Positions 45,225 through 54,135 of a stretch of DNA of 64,000 nt are shown here, one piece after another; positions within the stretch are counted from its first letter, which is position 1, and each line of letters begins with the position of its first letter. The position numbers were made by a program, and so were the translations under genes. Under the pieces are notes generated by a model. It searched no databases, was not told where the DNA came from, and worked only from the letters and a program-made list of their open reading frames with translations. Source of the stretch: Jejuia pallidilutea (GTDB taxonomy: Bacteria > Bacteroidota > Bacteroidia > Flavobacteriales > Flavobacteriaceae); the NCBI RefSeq assembly GCF_002973595.1, contig NZ_PVEO01000007.1, positions 1 to 64,000 on the forward strand, read 5' to 3'.

Positions 45225-46730
45225 TTACAGAGCATTTAATGGTTTAGGTGTTTTTATGTTCTGTATACGCTTATAAACCAGTTCTGCAGAAATTAAGCAA
45301 ATGGGCATGCCAATTCCTGGACTTGTTCCTGCGCCTACATAATATAAGTTTTTTACCTTTTTACTATAATTAAGAGGACGTTTTAAAGTTTGTTTTAACG
45401 TATGTGCTAAACCTAGTGCAGTTCCTTTGTAAGCATTATAATCTCTTTTAAAATCGTCGCTCCAATAAGCGCGTTCATAGGTAATATAATCTTCGAAATG
45501 TGGTAAGTTTAAATCGGTTTTTATAAGGTTGAGTATTTTTTGTCTGTAGCCTTTCATATCTTCTTGCGAAAGGTGTAAACCTGGAGGAATTGGCACTAAC
45601 ACAAATAAATTATCAGTACCTTCTGGTGATAAATCAGGATCGGTTTCTGTTGGTTTGCAAATGTAATAGCTAGGGTCTTCGGGAAGTTGAGGTGTATCAA
45701 ATAACTCTTTAAAATTCTGCTTCCAGTCTTCACCAAAACGCAAATTATGATGACTTAAAATATCTAATTTTCTATTTAGACCCAGATACATAATAAATGC
45801 GCTAGGGCTTAAAACAGATTTTTTCCAATATCGTTCTGGATAGGTTTGATATTTGGGTTGCAGTAATTTTGTTTCCGTAAACCATAAATCTGCATTCGAG
45901 ATTATGATATCTGCGGTTAGTATGTCGTTGTTTTTTAGCTTAACACCAACTGCTCTTTTATTTTCAATACATATCTCAGATACTGGGGCATCGGTGATAA
46001 ATTTAGTGCCATGTTTTGTATTAATTTTTTCTAAGGCCTTAACAATTTCATAAATGCCACCTTTTGGGTAATATACACCCATATTAAAGTCTATGGCATT
46101 CATAATATTATACATTGCTGGTGTTTTAGCAGGGTCTGACCCTAAGAAAACTAAGGTGTATTCTAGTATTTTCTTTAGGCGATCACTTTTAAACCATGTG
46201 TTGAGATACGATTGCATGGTTTGAAATGGGTTGAGCTCAATACCTTTTTTAATAACTTTCCATTTTAGGAAATCTATCGAGAATCCCAAATTTCGGTACA
46301 TAAAGGTGTCTTTTGCCATCTGATATTGTTCACCAGAACGCTCCAGATATTCTCGTATTTTTGGTGTTACGCCGGGTTCGAGCTTTTCAAATAGCGGTAA
46401 ATCTTTCTCAAGGTCGGAGTGAATATCAACAATAGGTAATTCTTTATCATTTGAAAAGAAAACACGGTAAGAGGGTGAGAGCTTTACTAAATCTAGATAA
46501 TCTGAAATATTTTCACCTAATAGTTGGAAGTAGTGCTCAAAAACATCTGGCATGAGATACCACGACGGTCCCATATCAAAAGTGTAGCCTTCGGCTTCAA
46601 ATATATTGGCACGACCTCCAATATTAGTGTTTTTTTCAACGACAGTTACATCGTAACCCGATTTGGATAAGAGTGCTGCAGAACCAAGACCTCCTATGCC
46701 AGAACCTATAATAATTACTTTCTTTTTCAC
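45225..46730 (-). CDS. crtI: Phytoene/carotenoid desaturase, CrtI family
   Basis: 501 aa. The FAD dinucleotide motif GSGIGGLGSAALL is at 8-20, followed by GGRANIFEAEGYTFDMGPSW near 43-62, and the C-terminal flavoprotein motif YYVGAGTSPGIGMPICLISA near 466-485. It introduces double bonds into phytoene or a later carotene. Its stop codon abuts that of the UbiA gene (TAATTA). No crtB, crtY or crtZ is adjacent, so other carotenoid genes must lie elsewhere if the pathway is complete. It is 50 bp downstream of secA on the same strand with no clear terminator between. Confidence 0.9.
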   Translation of the reverse strand: MKKKVIIIGSGIGGLGSAALLSKSGYDVTVVEKNTNIGGRANIFEAEGYTFDMGPSWYLMPDVFEHYFQLLGENISDYLDLVKLSPSYRVFFSNDKELPIVDIHSDLEKDLPLFEKLEPGVTPKIREYLERSGEQYQMAKDTFMYRNLGFSIDFLKWKVIKKGIELNPFQTMQSYLNTWFKSDRLKKILEYTLVFLGSDPAKTPAMYNIMNAIDFNMGVYYPKGGIYEIVKALEKINTKHGTKFITDAPVSEICIENKRAVGVKLKNNDILTADIIISNADLWFTETKLLQPKYQTYPERYWKKSVLSPSAFIMYLGLNRKLDILSHHNLRFGEDWKQNFKELFDTPQLPEDPSYYICKPTETDPDLSPEGTDNLFVLVPIPPGLHLSQEDMKGYRQKILNLIKTDLNLPHFEDYITYERAYWSDDFKRDYNAYKGTALGLAHTLKQTLKRPLNYSKKVKNLYYVGAGTSPGIGMPICLISAELVYKRIQNIKTPKPLNAL

Positions 46731-46780
46731 TGTTATAAAAATAATGAAAATTATTAGGTTCTAAACTATTTAAGGTACTA

Positions 46781-49700
46781 TTAATCTTCAATTAATACCC
46801 AATCGCCCTTAGCAATTAAAGGTTCGGCTTGTTTATATTTTAAGGTTTTGTTTTCACCGTTAAGAACGTGCTTAATCGTTACACGATCGTTACGCCCAAT
46901 TTTAGGTTTATCTCTCACAATGGTTTCTACAATTTGCTGTTGGCGTTGCGTATTTCCAGCAGCTCTGTTTTGTGCAGAACGTTCATCTAAATTAGGAATT
47001 TCTTCTTTTTGTGTGTTTAGTTTTTCCTGTTTGCGCGTTCTGGCTTCTTGTATAGTGTCTTGTGTTTCTTGGGGTAATTCACCTTTAAATAAGAATGAAA
47101 TTACATCTTTATTTACATCGTCAATCATTGCTTTAAACAATTCAAACGCTTCAAACTTGTATATCAGTAGCGGGTCTTTTTGCTCATGCACTGCTAATTG
47201 TACCGATTGTTTTAGCTCGTCCATTTTACGCAGATGTGTTTTCCACGCATCATCAATAATGGCAAGTGTAATATTCTTTTCAAAATCGGTAATAAGTTGT
47301 TTACCATTAGTTTCGTAAGCTTTTTCTAAATCGGTAACAACGTTTAAGCTCTTCACGCCATCAGTAAAAGGTACTACGATACGTTTGAATTTATCGCGTT
47401 GATTTTCATAAACATTTTTAATTACAGGAAAAGCAATTTCTGCATTACGTTCCATTTTTGCTCTGTAACTTTCAAACGCTGCTTTGTATATGGTAGAAGT
47501 GATTTCCTGAGCAGATAGTTTTCCAAATTCCTCTTTAGAAATTGGTGAACTCATTGAGAAATAACGAATTAATTCAAACTCAAAGTTTTTGAAATCGTTA
47601 GCATCTTTGTTTGTTTGGGCAATGCCTTCAGAAGTATCAAAAATCATATTTGCTAAATCTACACGAAGGCGCTCACCATGTAAAGCATGTTTTCTGCGTT
47701 TGTAAACTACTTCTCGTTGCGCATTCATTACATCATCGTACTCTAGTAAACGTTTACGAACACCAAAGTTATTTTCTTCTACTTTTTTCTGTGCACGTTC
47801 TATAGATTTAGAAATCATGGAATGTTGAATTACTTCACCTTCTTTTAATCCCATGCGGTCCATCATTTTTGCAATTCGTTCACTGCCAAATAATCGCATT
47901 AAATTGTCTTCTAAAGACACATAAAATTGAGAGCTTCCTGGGTCTCCCTGTCTACCAGCTCTACCACGTAACTGTCTGTCTACACGACGCGAATCATGGC
48001 GTTCTGTACCAACAATAGCTAAACCTCCTGCAGCTTTTACTTCATCGGTCAACTTAATATCGGTACCACGGCCTGCCATGTTTGTTGCGATGGTTACTTG
48101 CCCTTTTCTACCTGCTTCATCAACAATTTCTGCCTCTTTTTTATGTTGTTTTGCGTTAAGTACATTGTGTGGTATTTTGCGAATACTCAACATTTTACCT
48201 AATAATTCAGAAATTTCAACCGAAGTTGTACCAATTAATACCGGGCGACCAGCTAGCGACAATTTGGTAACTTCGTCTATAACTGCATTGTACTTTTCTC
48301 GCTTGGTTTTATATACTAAATCTTCCTTATCTTCTCTGGCAATAGGACGGTTTGTTGGAATTTCAACCACATCTAATTTGTAGATTTCCCAAAATTCTCC
48401 AGCTTCAGTTACCGCAGTACCCGTCATACCAGAGAGTTTTCTATACATTCTAAAATAATTCTGAAGTGTAACCGTGGCAAAAGTTTGTGTAGCATCTTCA
48501 ATCTTTACATTTTCCTTGGCTTCAATAGCTTGGTGTAATCCATCGGAATAACGGCGACCGTCCATAATACGTCCCGTTTGCTCATCAACTATCATTACTT
48601 TATTGTCCATTACCACGTATTGCGTGTCTTTTTCGAATAAAGCGTAGGCTTTTAATAATTGGTTTAAAGTATGAATACGTTCAGATTTTACACCAAATTC
48701 CTTAAAAAGTTCTTCCTTAAGTTCTGCTTCTTTTTCTTTATCGAGATTCTGGTTTTCGATTTTAGCAATTTCAATGCCTATTTCTGGAAGTACAAAAAAG
48801 TCTGGATCATCTTTACCTGAAATATAATCAATACCCTTATCGGTTAACTCAATCTGATTATTTTTTTCTTCAATTACATAATACAATTCTGCATCTACCT
48901 TAGGCATTTCGCGGTTATTGTCTTGCATGTAAAAGTTTTCGGTTTTCTGCAATAATTGTTTTACACCTTCTTCAGATAAAAATTTAATTAAGGCTTTGTT
49001 TTTTGGCATACCGCGATAAACACGCAATAATTGGAAACCGCCTTCCTTATCGTCGCCTTCTTTAATTAATTTTTTAGCTTCGGCTAAAACACCAGTTAAA
49101 TATTTGCGTTGCACCGCAACGATATCGTCAACTTTGGGTTTTAACTCATTAAACTCGTGGCGATCTCCTTTAGGAATAGGGCCAGAGATAATTAACGGTG
49201 TACGTGCATCATCTACCAACACAGAATCTACTTCATCTACAATGGCGTAGTGGTGCGGACGTTGCACTAAATCGTCTGGTGAGTGCGACATATTATCGCG
49301 TAAATAATCGAAACCAAACTCGTTATTTGTACCGTAAGTAATATCGGCATTGTAGGCTTTTTTTCGAGCTGCAGAGTTAGGTTGGTGATAGTCTATACAG
49401 TCTACACTCATACCATGGAACTCAAAGATAGGCGCCATCCACGCGCTATCACGTTTTGCAAGATAATCGTTAACAGTTACTAAGTGCACACCTTTTCCTG
49501 CTAGTGCGTTTAAATACACAGGTAAGGTTGCGACTAGGGTTTTACCTTCACCTGTTTGCATTTCTGCAATTTTGCCTTGGTGTAACGCAATACCGCCTAT
49601 AAGTTGTACATCGTAATGTACCATATCCCAGGTAATAGGTTTTCCTGCTGCATCCCAAGAATTTGCCCAAATAGCACTTTCACCATCAAGTGTTACGTAT

Positions 49701-50134
49701 GTTTTTTCACCAGATAGTGTTCTGTCAAACTCATTTGCGGTAACGGTAATTTCGGTATTATTAACAAAACGTTTTGCTGTTTCTTTAACAACCGCAAAGG
49801 CTTCGGGTAAAATTTCGTTTAAAACATCTTCGGTAACTTTATAGGCATCGTCTTTAAGCTTATCTATTTGCTCGTAAATGTCTTCTCTAACATCGATGTC
49901 CTCTGTGTTTTCGGCGTCCTCTAAAAGATTGGTAATTTGCTCGTTTATAGCAGCATTTGCCTCGGCAATTTTAGCTTTAAATTCTGTAGTTTTTCCTCTA
50001 AGCTCGTCGTGAGATAGGGCTTCTAAGGCACTTTCAAATGTTTTAATTTTATCAACTAACGGTGTTATGGCCTTTACATCTTGTTTGGATTTGTCTCCAA
50101 CAAATACTTTTAAGACCGAATCTAATAAACCCAT
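46781..50134 (-). CDS. secA: Preprotein translocase ATPase SecA
   Basis: 1117 aa, the long Bacteroidota form (E. coli SecA is about 900). Walker A TGEGKT is at 194-199 and VDEVDSVLVDDARTPL near 305-320. Two insertions stand out: a charged helical one after the first ~70 residues and a large one between about 340 and 510 inside NBD1. The tail NDRVTIKHVLNGENKTLKYK and KGDWVLIED replaces the usual zinc-binding end. It drives secretion through SecYEG. Its leader (about 125 nt) has a hairpin at the expected 5' end. Confidence 0.96.
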   Translation of the reverse strand: MGLLDSVLKVFVGDKSKQDVKAITPLVDKIKTFESALEALSHDELRGKTTEFKAKIAEANAAINEQITNLLEDAENTEDIDVREDIYEQIDKLKDDAYKVTEDVLNEILPEAFAVVKETAKRFVNNTEITVTANEFDRTLSGEKTYVTLDGESAIWANSWDAAGKPITWDMVHYDVQLIGGIALHQGKIAEMQTGEGKTLVATLPVYLNALAGKGVHLVTVNDYLAKRDSAWMAPIFEFHGMSVDCIDYHQPNSAARKKAYNADITYGTNNEFGFDYLRDNMSHSPDDLVQRPHHYAIVDEVDSVLVDDARTPLIISGPIPKGDRHEFNELKPKVDDIVAVQRKYLTGVLAEAKKLIKEGDDKEGGFQLLRVYRGMPKNKALIKFLSEEGVKQLLQKTENFYMQDNNREMPKVDAELYYVIEEKNNQIELTDKGIDYISGKDDPDFFVLPEIGIEIAKIENQNLDKEKEAELKEELFKEFGVKSERIHTLNQLLKAYALFEKDTQYVVMDNKVMIVDEQTGRIMDGRRYSDGLHQAIEAKENVKIEDATQTFATVTLQNYFRMYRKLSGMTGTAVTEAGEFWEIYKLDVVEIPTNRPIAREDKEDLVYKTKREKYNAVIDEVTKLSLAGRPVLIGTTSVEISELLGKMLSIRKIPHNVLNAKQHKKEAEIVDEAGRKGQVTIATNMAGRGTDIKLTDEVKAAGGLAIVGTERHDSRRVDRQLRGRAGRQGDPGSSQFYVSLEDNLMRLFGSERIAKMMDRMGLKEGEVIQHSMISKSIERAQKKVEENNFGVRKRLLEYDDVMNAQREVVYKRRKHALHGERLRVDLANMIFDTSEGIAQTNKDANDFKNFEFELIRYFSMSSPISKEEFGKLSAQEITSTIYKAAFESYRAKMERNAEIAFPVIKNVYENQRDKFKRIVVPFTDGVKSLNVVTDLEKAYETNGKQLITDFEKNITLAIIDDAWKTHLRKMDELKQSVQLAVHEQKDPLLIYKFEAFELFKAMIDDVNKDVISFLFKGELPQETQDTIQEARTRKQEKLNTQKEEIPNLDERSAQNRAAGNTQRQQQIVETIVRDKPKIGRNDRVTIKHVLNGENKTLKYKQAEPLIAKGDWVLIED

Positions 50135-50265
50135 ATGTGTGTGTTTTATATGTTTTGTTTGTCATGTATAGCGCAGTTAAATATCTTAAAAAAGATGCTT
50201 TATGGCTTTTGCAATGACAAAATTCTATTTCAATTACTTTGTAATGCGTCTTTAATAGACGCCTT

Positions 50266-50273
50266 CAAAGATA
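50266..50273 (-). promoter_or_regulatory. -7 element TATCTTTG of the probable secA promoter
   Basis: TAnnTTTG match on the minus strand about 130 nt before the secA ATG, downstream of the neighbouring gene's terminator. No obvious -33 element. GCGTCT/AGACGC (50246-50262) would form a hairpin at the very start of the transcript. Confidence 0.45.
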
Positions 50274-50302
50274 CATTTTGTAATACTTTTTTTTGCCGAA
50301 AA

Positions 50303-50336
50303 GGACAAAAAAAAAGCCTCAAATTGAGACTTTTTT
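50303..50336 (-). terminator. Terminator of the DUF2795 gene
   Basis: AAAAGTCTCAA pairs with TTGAGGCTTTT (minus strand, one G-U pair), followed by a T9 run on the minus strand. Confidence 0.75.
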
Positions 50337-50360
50337 AATCTATGTTAGATGCTTTTATAT

Positions 50361-50582
50361 TTAATATTCATCTTCATTCCAGAGGTAATCCTCGTCGGTT
50401 GGATAATCAGACCATATTTCCTCAATCGAATCATAAGAGTCTCCTTCGTCTTCAATAGACTGTAAGTTTTCTACAACTTCCAGAGGCGCTCCTGTTCTAA
50501 TAGCGTAATCTATCAATTCGTCTTTTGTGGCTGGCCATGGTGCATCACTTAAATACGATGCTAATTCTAAAGTCCAATACAT
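50361..50582 (-). CDS. DUF2795 small acidic protein
   Basis: 73 aa. The N-terminal part (YWTLELASYLSDAPWPATKDE, then ELIDYAIRTGAP) matches DUF2795, a small helical family. The C-terminal third is strongly acidic with many Asp, Glu and Tyr. Function unknown; conserved next to secA-like housekeeping genes in Flavobacteriia as far as I recall. Own terminator. Confidence 0.85.
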   Translation of the reverse strand: MYWTLELASYLSDAPWPATKDELIDYAIRTGAPLEVVENLQSIEDEGDSYDSIEEIWSDYPTDEDYLWNEDEY

Positions 50583-51116
50583 TTCTTTCTATTTAATTTT
50601 TTGCAAAAATAATTTTTTAGTTTAAACAAGCAAGAAAAAAGTGAATTATTTCACATTCAATTAATCATTTAATTTTTTTATGGTAATAATAAAATGATTT
50701 TACTGAATATCAACCGCTTTGCATTGGTTTAAAATAACATTTTAAATGGGTCTCAAAATATTTAAAAGCTATTTTAAACTATGTTAACATTAATTAAAAG
50801 AACGTGTGTTTTTGTATTTTAAACGTTATGAAATTTTTTTGCTTTGTCACTTATGTCGCATCTCAACAGCTTTTCAAGTAATTTGTTTGGGTGTCTCTGG
50901 TAGTAGGCTTTTACTATTCGCTCTCTACAGAGGGGCTCCAAACTTCACGCATGAGGGATTTAATCCCTTAAGCAAAAGAAAATTACCATAGTTAGCTGTA
51001 ACATTTAGATGCTATATGTTAATTATTATTACAATGCGCTTTTTTAGCTTTGCAGTAATCTCATTACTTTATCTTAAGATTACCATTTGTGGCAAAAAAG
51101 CAAATTCCAAATACTA
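50583..51116. other. Long intergenic region with a GC-richer, repeat-like segment (about 50845-50985)
   Basis: 534 bp. The flanks are AT-rich, but 50845-50985 is clearly GC-richer and contains ordered blocks (TCTCAACAGCTTTTCAAG, TTTGGGTGTCTCTGGTAG, GGGGCTCCAAACTTCACGC) and the palindrome AGGGATTTAATCCCT. I recall similar blocks as scattered non-coding elements in flavobacterial genomes. A 61-codon frame across it has no convincing protein character. Confidence 0.45.
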
Positions 51117-51689
51117 TCAATGTTTCTCAGGAATCCATTTAATTTCATTAGCTTGTAAGTCTTGAGACAACTTTCGTGCCAATACAAAAAGATAGTCAGA
51201 AAGGCGGTTTAGATACATTAGCGCGTTAGGTTCAAAAGGTTCAAGGTCGTTTAAAGCAGATGCTAATCGTTCTGCTCGCCTGCAAACACAACGTGCAATA
51301 TGACAGAATGACACCGTTTGATGTCCGCCTGGAAGCACAAAATGCGTCATAGGTGGTAAAGCTTCATTCATTGCATCCATTTCTTGCTCTAGTAGTTCTA
51401 TATCTTCAGCCTTAATTTTTTCTATATTCAAACGTTCTTTTCCATTTTTTAAGATAGCTTTTTCAGGATCTGTAGCTAAAATGGCGCCTATTGTAAAAAG
51501 TTTGTCTTGTACGTTCATTAACAATGCTTTGTAATGCGCGTTAATTTCTTGGTCGCGAATTAAACCCAAGTGCGAGTTTAGCTCGTCTACAGTTCCGTAA
51601 CTTTCAATTCTAATATGGTGTTTTGGTACGCGTGTACCGCCAAAAAGTGCGGTAGTACCATTGTCTCCTGTTTTTGTGTAAATTTTCAT
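51117..51689 (-). CDS. Cob(I)alamin adenosyltransferase, PduO type
   Basis: 190 aa, normal length. ATP-binding N-terminus KTGDNGTTALFGGTRVPK near 5-22, then RIESYGTVDELNSHLG near 27-42 and RCVCRRAERLASAL near 128-141. It adds the adenosyl group of ATP to cob(I)alamin, so the organism probably has an adenosylcobalamin-dependent enzyme such as methylmalonyl-CoA mutase, which is not in this window. Preceded by a tiny membrane-protein ORF on the same strand. Confidence 0.94.
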   Translation of the reverse strand: MKIYTKTGDNGTTALFGGTRVPKHHIRIESYGTVDELNSHLGLIRDQEINAHYKALLMNVQDKLFTIGAILATDPEKAILKNGKERLNIEKIKAEDIELLEQEMDAMNEALPPMTHFVLPGGHQTVSFCHIARCVCRRAERLASALNDLEPFEPNALMYLNRLSDYLFVLARKLSQDLQANEIKWIPEKH

Positions 51690-51786
51690 TCTTTTTCTTG
51701 CAAAAGCGCCAAAGCGCTAAGTTTTTTTCAAATTTAAGGAGAATCTTTATAACGCACTAATTTGGCATAAAGCTTTTGTGTGAGGT

Positions 51787-51936
51787 CTATTTTTTTGTTG
51801 TTTTTGAAGTGTTTTTTCTTTGAACGGTTTTCTCGAACATAGAATTTCTATGTTTTGCTTCTCTTCTTTTACTAAGCATATTAGAGATGATTTTAATCAA
51901 AATAAAAATGATTAAGAGGATGAGAATGTCAATCAT
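51787..51936 (-). CDS. Predicted 49-aa single-pass membrane protein
   Basis: ATG at 51936, TAG at 51787-51789. An Ile/Leu-rich helix (MIDILILLIIFILIKII) is followed by a strongly basic, Ser/Thr/Lys-rich tail. Its ATG overlaps the stop of the upstream mini-ORF in an ATGA junction. No family known. The composition and coupled start suggest a real gene, but comparison with relatives is lacking. Confidence 0.42.
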   Translation of the reverse strand: MIDILILLIIFILIKIISNMLSKRREAKHRNSMFEKTVQRKNTSKTTKK

Positions 51937-52037
51937 TGAAATTTGTTTTTATGTTTCTTTTTAATAAAGCCATCCTTAAAACATCGTCTTTGTTTTATTG
52001 GGTTGTCTATAAAAACAATTATGGTTATAAACCCCAT
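51933..52037 (-). CDS. Possible 34-aa mini-ORF upstream of the small membrane protein
   Basis: From ATG 52037 (MGFITIIVFI then a basic tail rich in Lys) to TGA at 51933-51935. The open frame extends upstream with more hydrophobic codons but no ATG. Overlaps the following ORF by four bases. Weak evidence by itself. Confidence 0.25.
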   Translation of the reverse strand: MGFITIIVFIDNPIKQRRCFKDGFIKKKHKNKFQ

Positions 52038-52109
52038 AATTAATACAAACAGTATGTTAAACGTTTGATATAAAGTTAAGAATTTTAAAGTATTTTAAGT
52101 GAAAAAATC

Positions 52110-52117
52110 TACATTTG
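52110..52117 (+). promoter_or_regulatory. -7 element TACATTTG before the OmpA-family gene
   Basis: TAnnTTTG match 22 nt before the ATG at 52140. The -33 element is poor. Confidence 0.5.
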
Positions 52118-52139
52118 TCATCGTAACAATACAAACCTT

Positions 52140-54107
52140 ATGAAGAAAAATACGTTACTCGTCTTTTGGTTGTTGGGCATTTTTGGGTATTTACAATCGC
52201 AATCTTATATAGGTTTTCTCTCAGACAATTACAGCGGCGTTAATGCGGTAATAAGCAACCCTGCAAATATTAATAGTTCTCCTTATAAGTTAGATATTAA
52301 TCTTGGCGGTGTAAGTGCATTTGCAAGTAACGATTATTTTGGTGTTAATGTCTTTAAAGCTCTAAAAGACGGATACGATTTTAATTTAGAAGCTACCAGA
52401 TCTCCATTAAACGATAATAGAGCAACAGGTAATGTGGATGTGTTAGGGCCTTCGTTTATGTTTAGCCTTAGCCAAAACAGCACGCTGGCATTGTTTACAA
52501 GAGCTAGGTTTTTTATAAATGCAAATGAAATTAATGGTGAAACAATAGCCTCTATTGATGACGATACTACGAACGATTTTACTGTAGATGAAGATGATTT
52601 TAATGGCGTAGGACACGCCTGGGCCGAATTTGGGGTGGCTTACGCTACAACCATTTTAAACAAAAACAACCGTAAGCTAAAAGGTGGGATTTCGTTGAAA
52701 TATTTAAAAGGTTTAGCCAGTGCTTATGCTTTTGGGGAAGATGTAACCTTTAATTATGATGCAGATGGAACAGATCTTGGTGGCGGACAAACTACAGGAA
52801 GTTTTACCTCTTCTGGAACTTTAAATTTAGCACGATTTGATGAGTTTGACGCCGATAATTATGATTATAAATCGCCCAACAATGCAAGCGGTTTTGCGCT
52901 AGATATTGGTGTTAGTTACCAATGGCATCCTGATGATTTAAATACCAATACTTATAAATTTAAACTTGGCTTATCTGTAACAGATATAGGTTTTATAAAC
53001 TATAAAAATGGAGTAAGAGAGGTATACAATATTACCAATACCAACGTAAGTGAAGAAGATTACGAGAACTCTGAAAGTATTAACGAATTTTTGAATAATT
53101 TTTACACTAGATTAGATGGCAGAACAGGGTATAAAATTGATTTGCCTTCTGCTCTTAATTTTAATTTAGATTGGAATTTTAGAAAAAACCTTTTTTTAAA
53201 TTTTAATGTCGATATGCCATTAATATCTACCGATAGAATTACGGCAAATCGCATTGCTAATATAGTATCTTTAACACCAAGATACGAAAGTAAATGGTTT
53301 AGCTTTTATTTGCCATTAAGTGTTGTACAGCGTAATGGGTTTAGAATGGGTGCTGGATTTAGGGCAGGCCCAATATACGCAGGGTCTGGATCTTTAATCT
53401 CTGCTTTTGCAAGCAATAACAACCAGCAGGCCGATGTTTATGCAGGGGTAAAAGTTCCCATTTATAAAAATGTACCAAAAGATAAAGACGAAGACGGTAT
53501 AGTTGATAAGTTAGATAATTGCCCCGAAATATTTGGACCAAAAGATAATGGCGGTTGCCCTTGGGGTGATATTGATGAAGATGGTATATTAGATAATGAA
53601 GATGCTTGTCCTGAAGACGCAGGCCCAATTGAAAATAAAGGTTGCCCTTGGAAAGATACCGATGGCGATGGTGTTCTTGATAAAGACGATAATTGTGTTG
53701 AAGAAGCAGGCACTATACCCAACAATGGCTGCCCTGAGGGAGAAGTTACAGAAGAGATTCAAAACAATTTAAATGCGTTTGCAAGAACCATTTTGTTCGA
53801 TTCTGGTACAGCAATGATTAAGCCAGAATCTAATACTATTTTAATGGAAATTGTACAAATTTTAAAGACTTACCCAAGTGCAGGATTTACAATAGAGGGG
53901 CATACGGATAGTACAGGAGGAGAGGATTTAAATAGGGAACTATCGGAAGCTAGAGCAAACTCGGTGAAAGACTTTTTAGTTAAAAACGGTATAGATGCCA
54001 ATAGGTTGCTAACCGTTGGTTACGGAGAAAGTAAGCCAATATTTAGCAATATAACTAACTATGGAAGGGCTAGAAATAGACGTGTAGAGATTAATTTGAT
54101 AGATTAA
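52140..54107 (+). CDS. OmpA-family outer-membrane protein with DUF5723-like barrel and TSP3 repeats
   Basis: 655 aa with a signal peptide (first ~20 residues). A barrel-like N-terminal domain (about 21-435; YIGFLSDNYSGVNAVISNPANI) is followed by calcium-binding thrombospondin type-3 repeats at about 440-535 (DEDGIVDKLDNCPE, DEDGILDNEDACPE, DGDGVLDKDDNCVE). The OmpA peptidoglycan-binding domain at about 545-655 contains EGHTDSTGGEDLNRELSEAR. It should span the outer membrane and hold on to the cell wall. A CPBP protease gene follows 28 bp later. Confidence 0.9.
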   Translation: MKKNTLLVFWLLGIFGYLQSQSYIGFLSDNYSGVNAVISNPANINSSPYKLDINLGGVSAFASNDYFGVNVFKALKDGYDFNLEATRSPLNDNRATGNVDVLGPSFMFSLSQNSTLALFTRARFFINANEINGETIASIDDDTTNDFTVDEDDFNGVGHAWAEFGVAYATTILNKNNRKLKGGISLKYLKGLASAYAFGEDVTFNYDADGTDLGGGQTTGSFTSSGTLNLARFDEFDADNYDYKSPNNASGFALDIGVSYQWHPDDLNTNTYKFKLGLSVTDIGFINYKNGVREVYNITNTNVSEEDYENSESINEFLNNFYTRLDGRTGYKIDLPSALNFNLDWNFRKNLFLNFNVDMPLISTDRITANRIANIVSLTPRYESKWFSFYLPLSVVQRNGFRMGAGFRAGPIYAGSGSLISAFASNNNQQADVYAGVKVPIYKNVPKDKDEDGIVDKLDNCPEIFGPKDNGGCPWGDIDEDGILDNEDACPEDAGPIENKGCPWKDTDGDGVLDKDDNCVEEAGTIPNNGCPEGEVTEEIQNNLNAFARTILFDSGTAMIKPESNTILMEIVQILKTYPSAGFTIEGHTDSTGGEDLNRELSEARANSVKDFLVKNGIDANRLLTVGYGESKPIFSNITNYGRARNRRVEINLID

Positions 54108-54135
54108 ACTTTAAAACTGATTTTTTCAATTTGAT

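Larger units (their letters stand above)
51690..52139. other. Divergent intergenic region holding two tiny overlapping minus-strand ORFs
   Basis: 450 bp between the cobalamin adenosyltransferase gene (minus) and the OmpA-family gene (plus). It holds the candidate ORFs 51787-51936 and 51933-52037 and the -7 element of the plus-strand gene. Nothing else recognised. Confidence 0.5.

Noticed and set aside
46848-47318. 156-codon plus-strand frame
   Set aside because: Antisense shadow of secA; Ser/Cys-rich composition typical of reverse-strand translation.
50806-50991. 61-codon plus-strand ORF
   Set aside because: Crosses the repeat-like segment, has no ribosome-binding context and no protein-like conservation that I can recognise.
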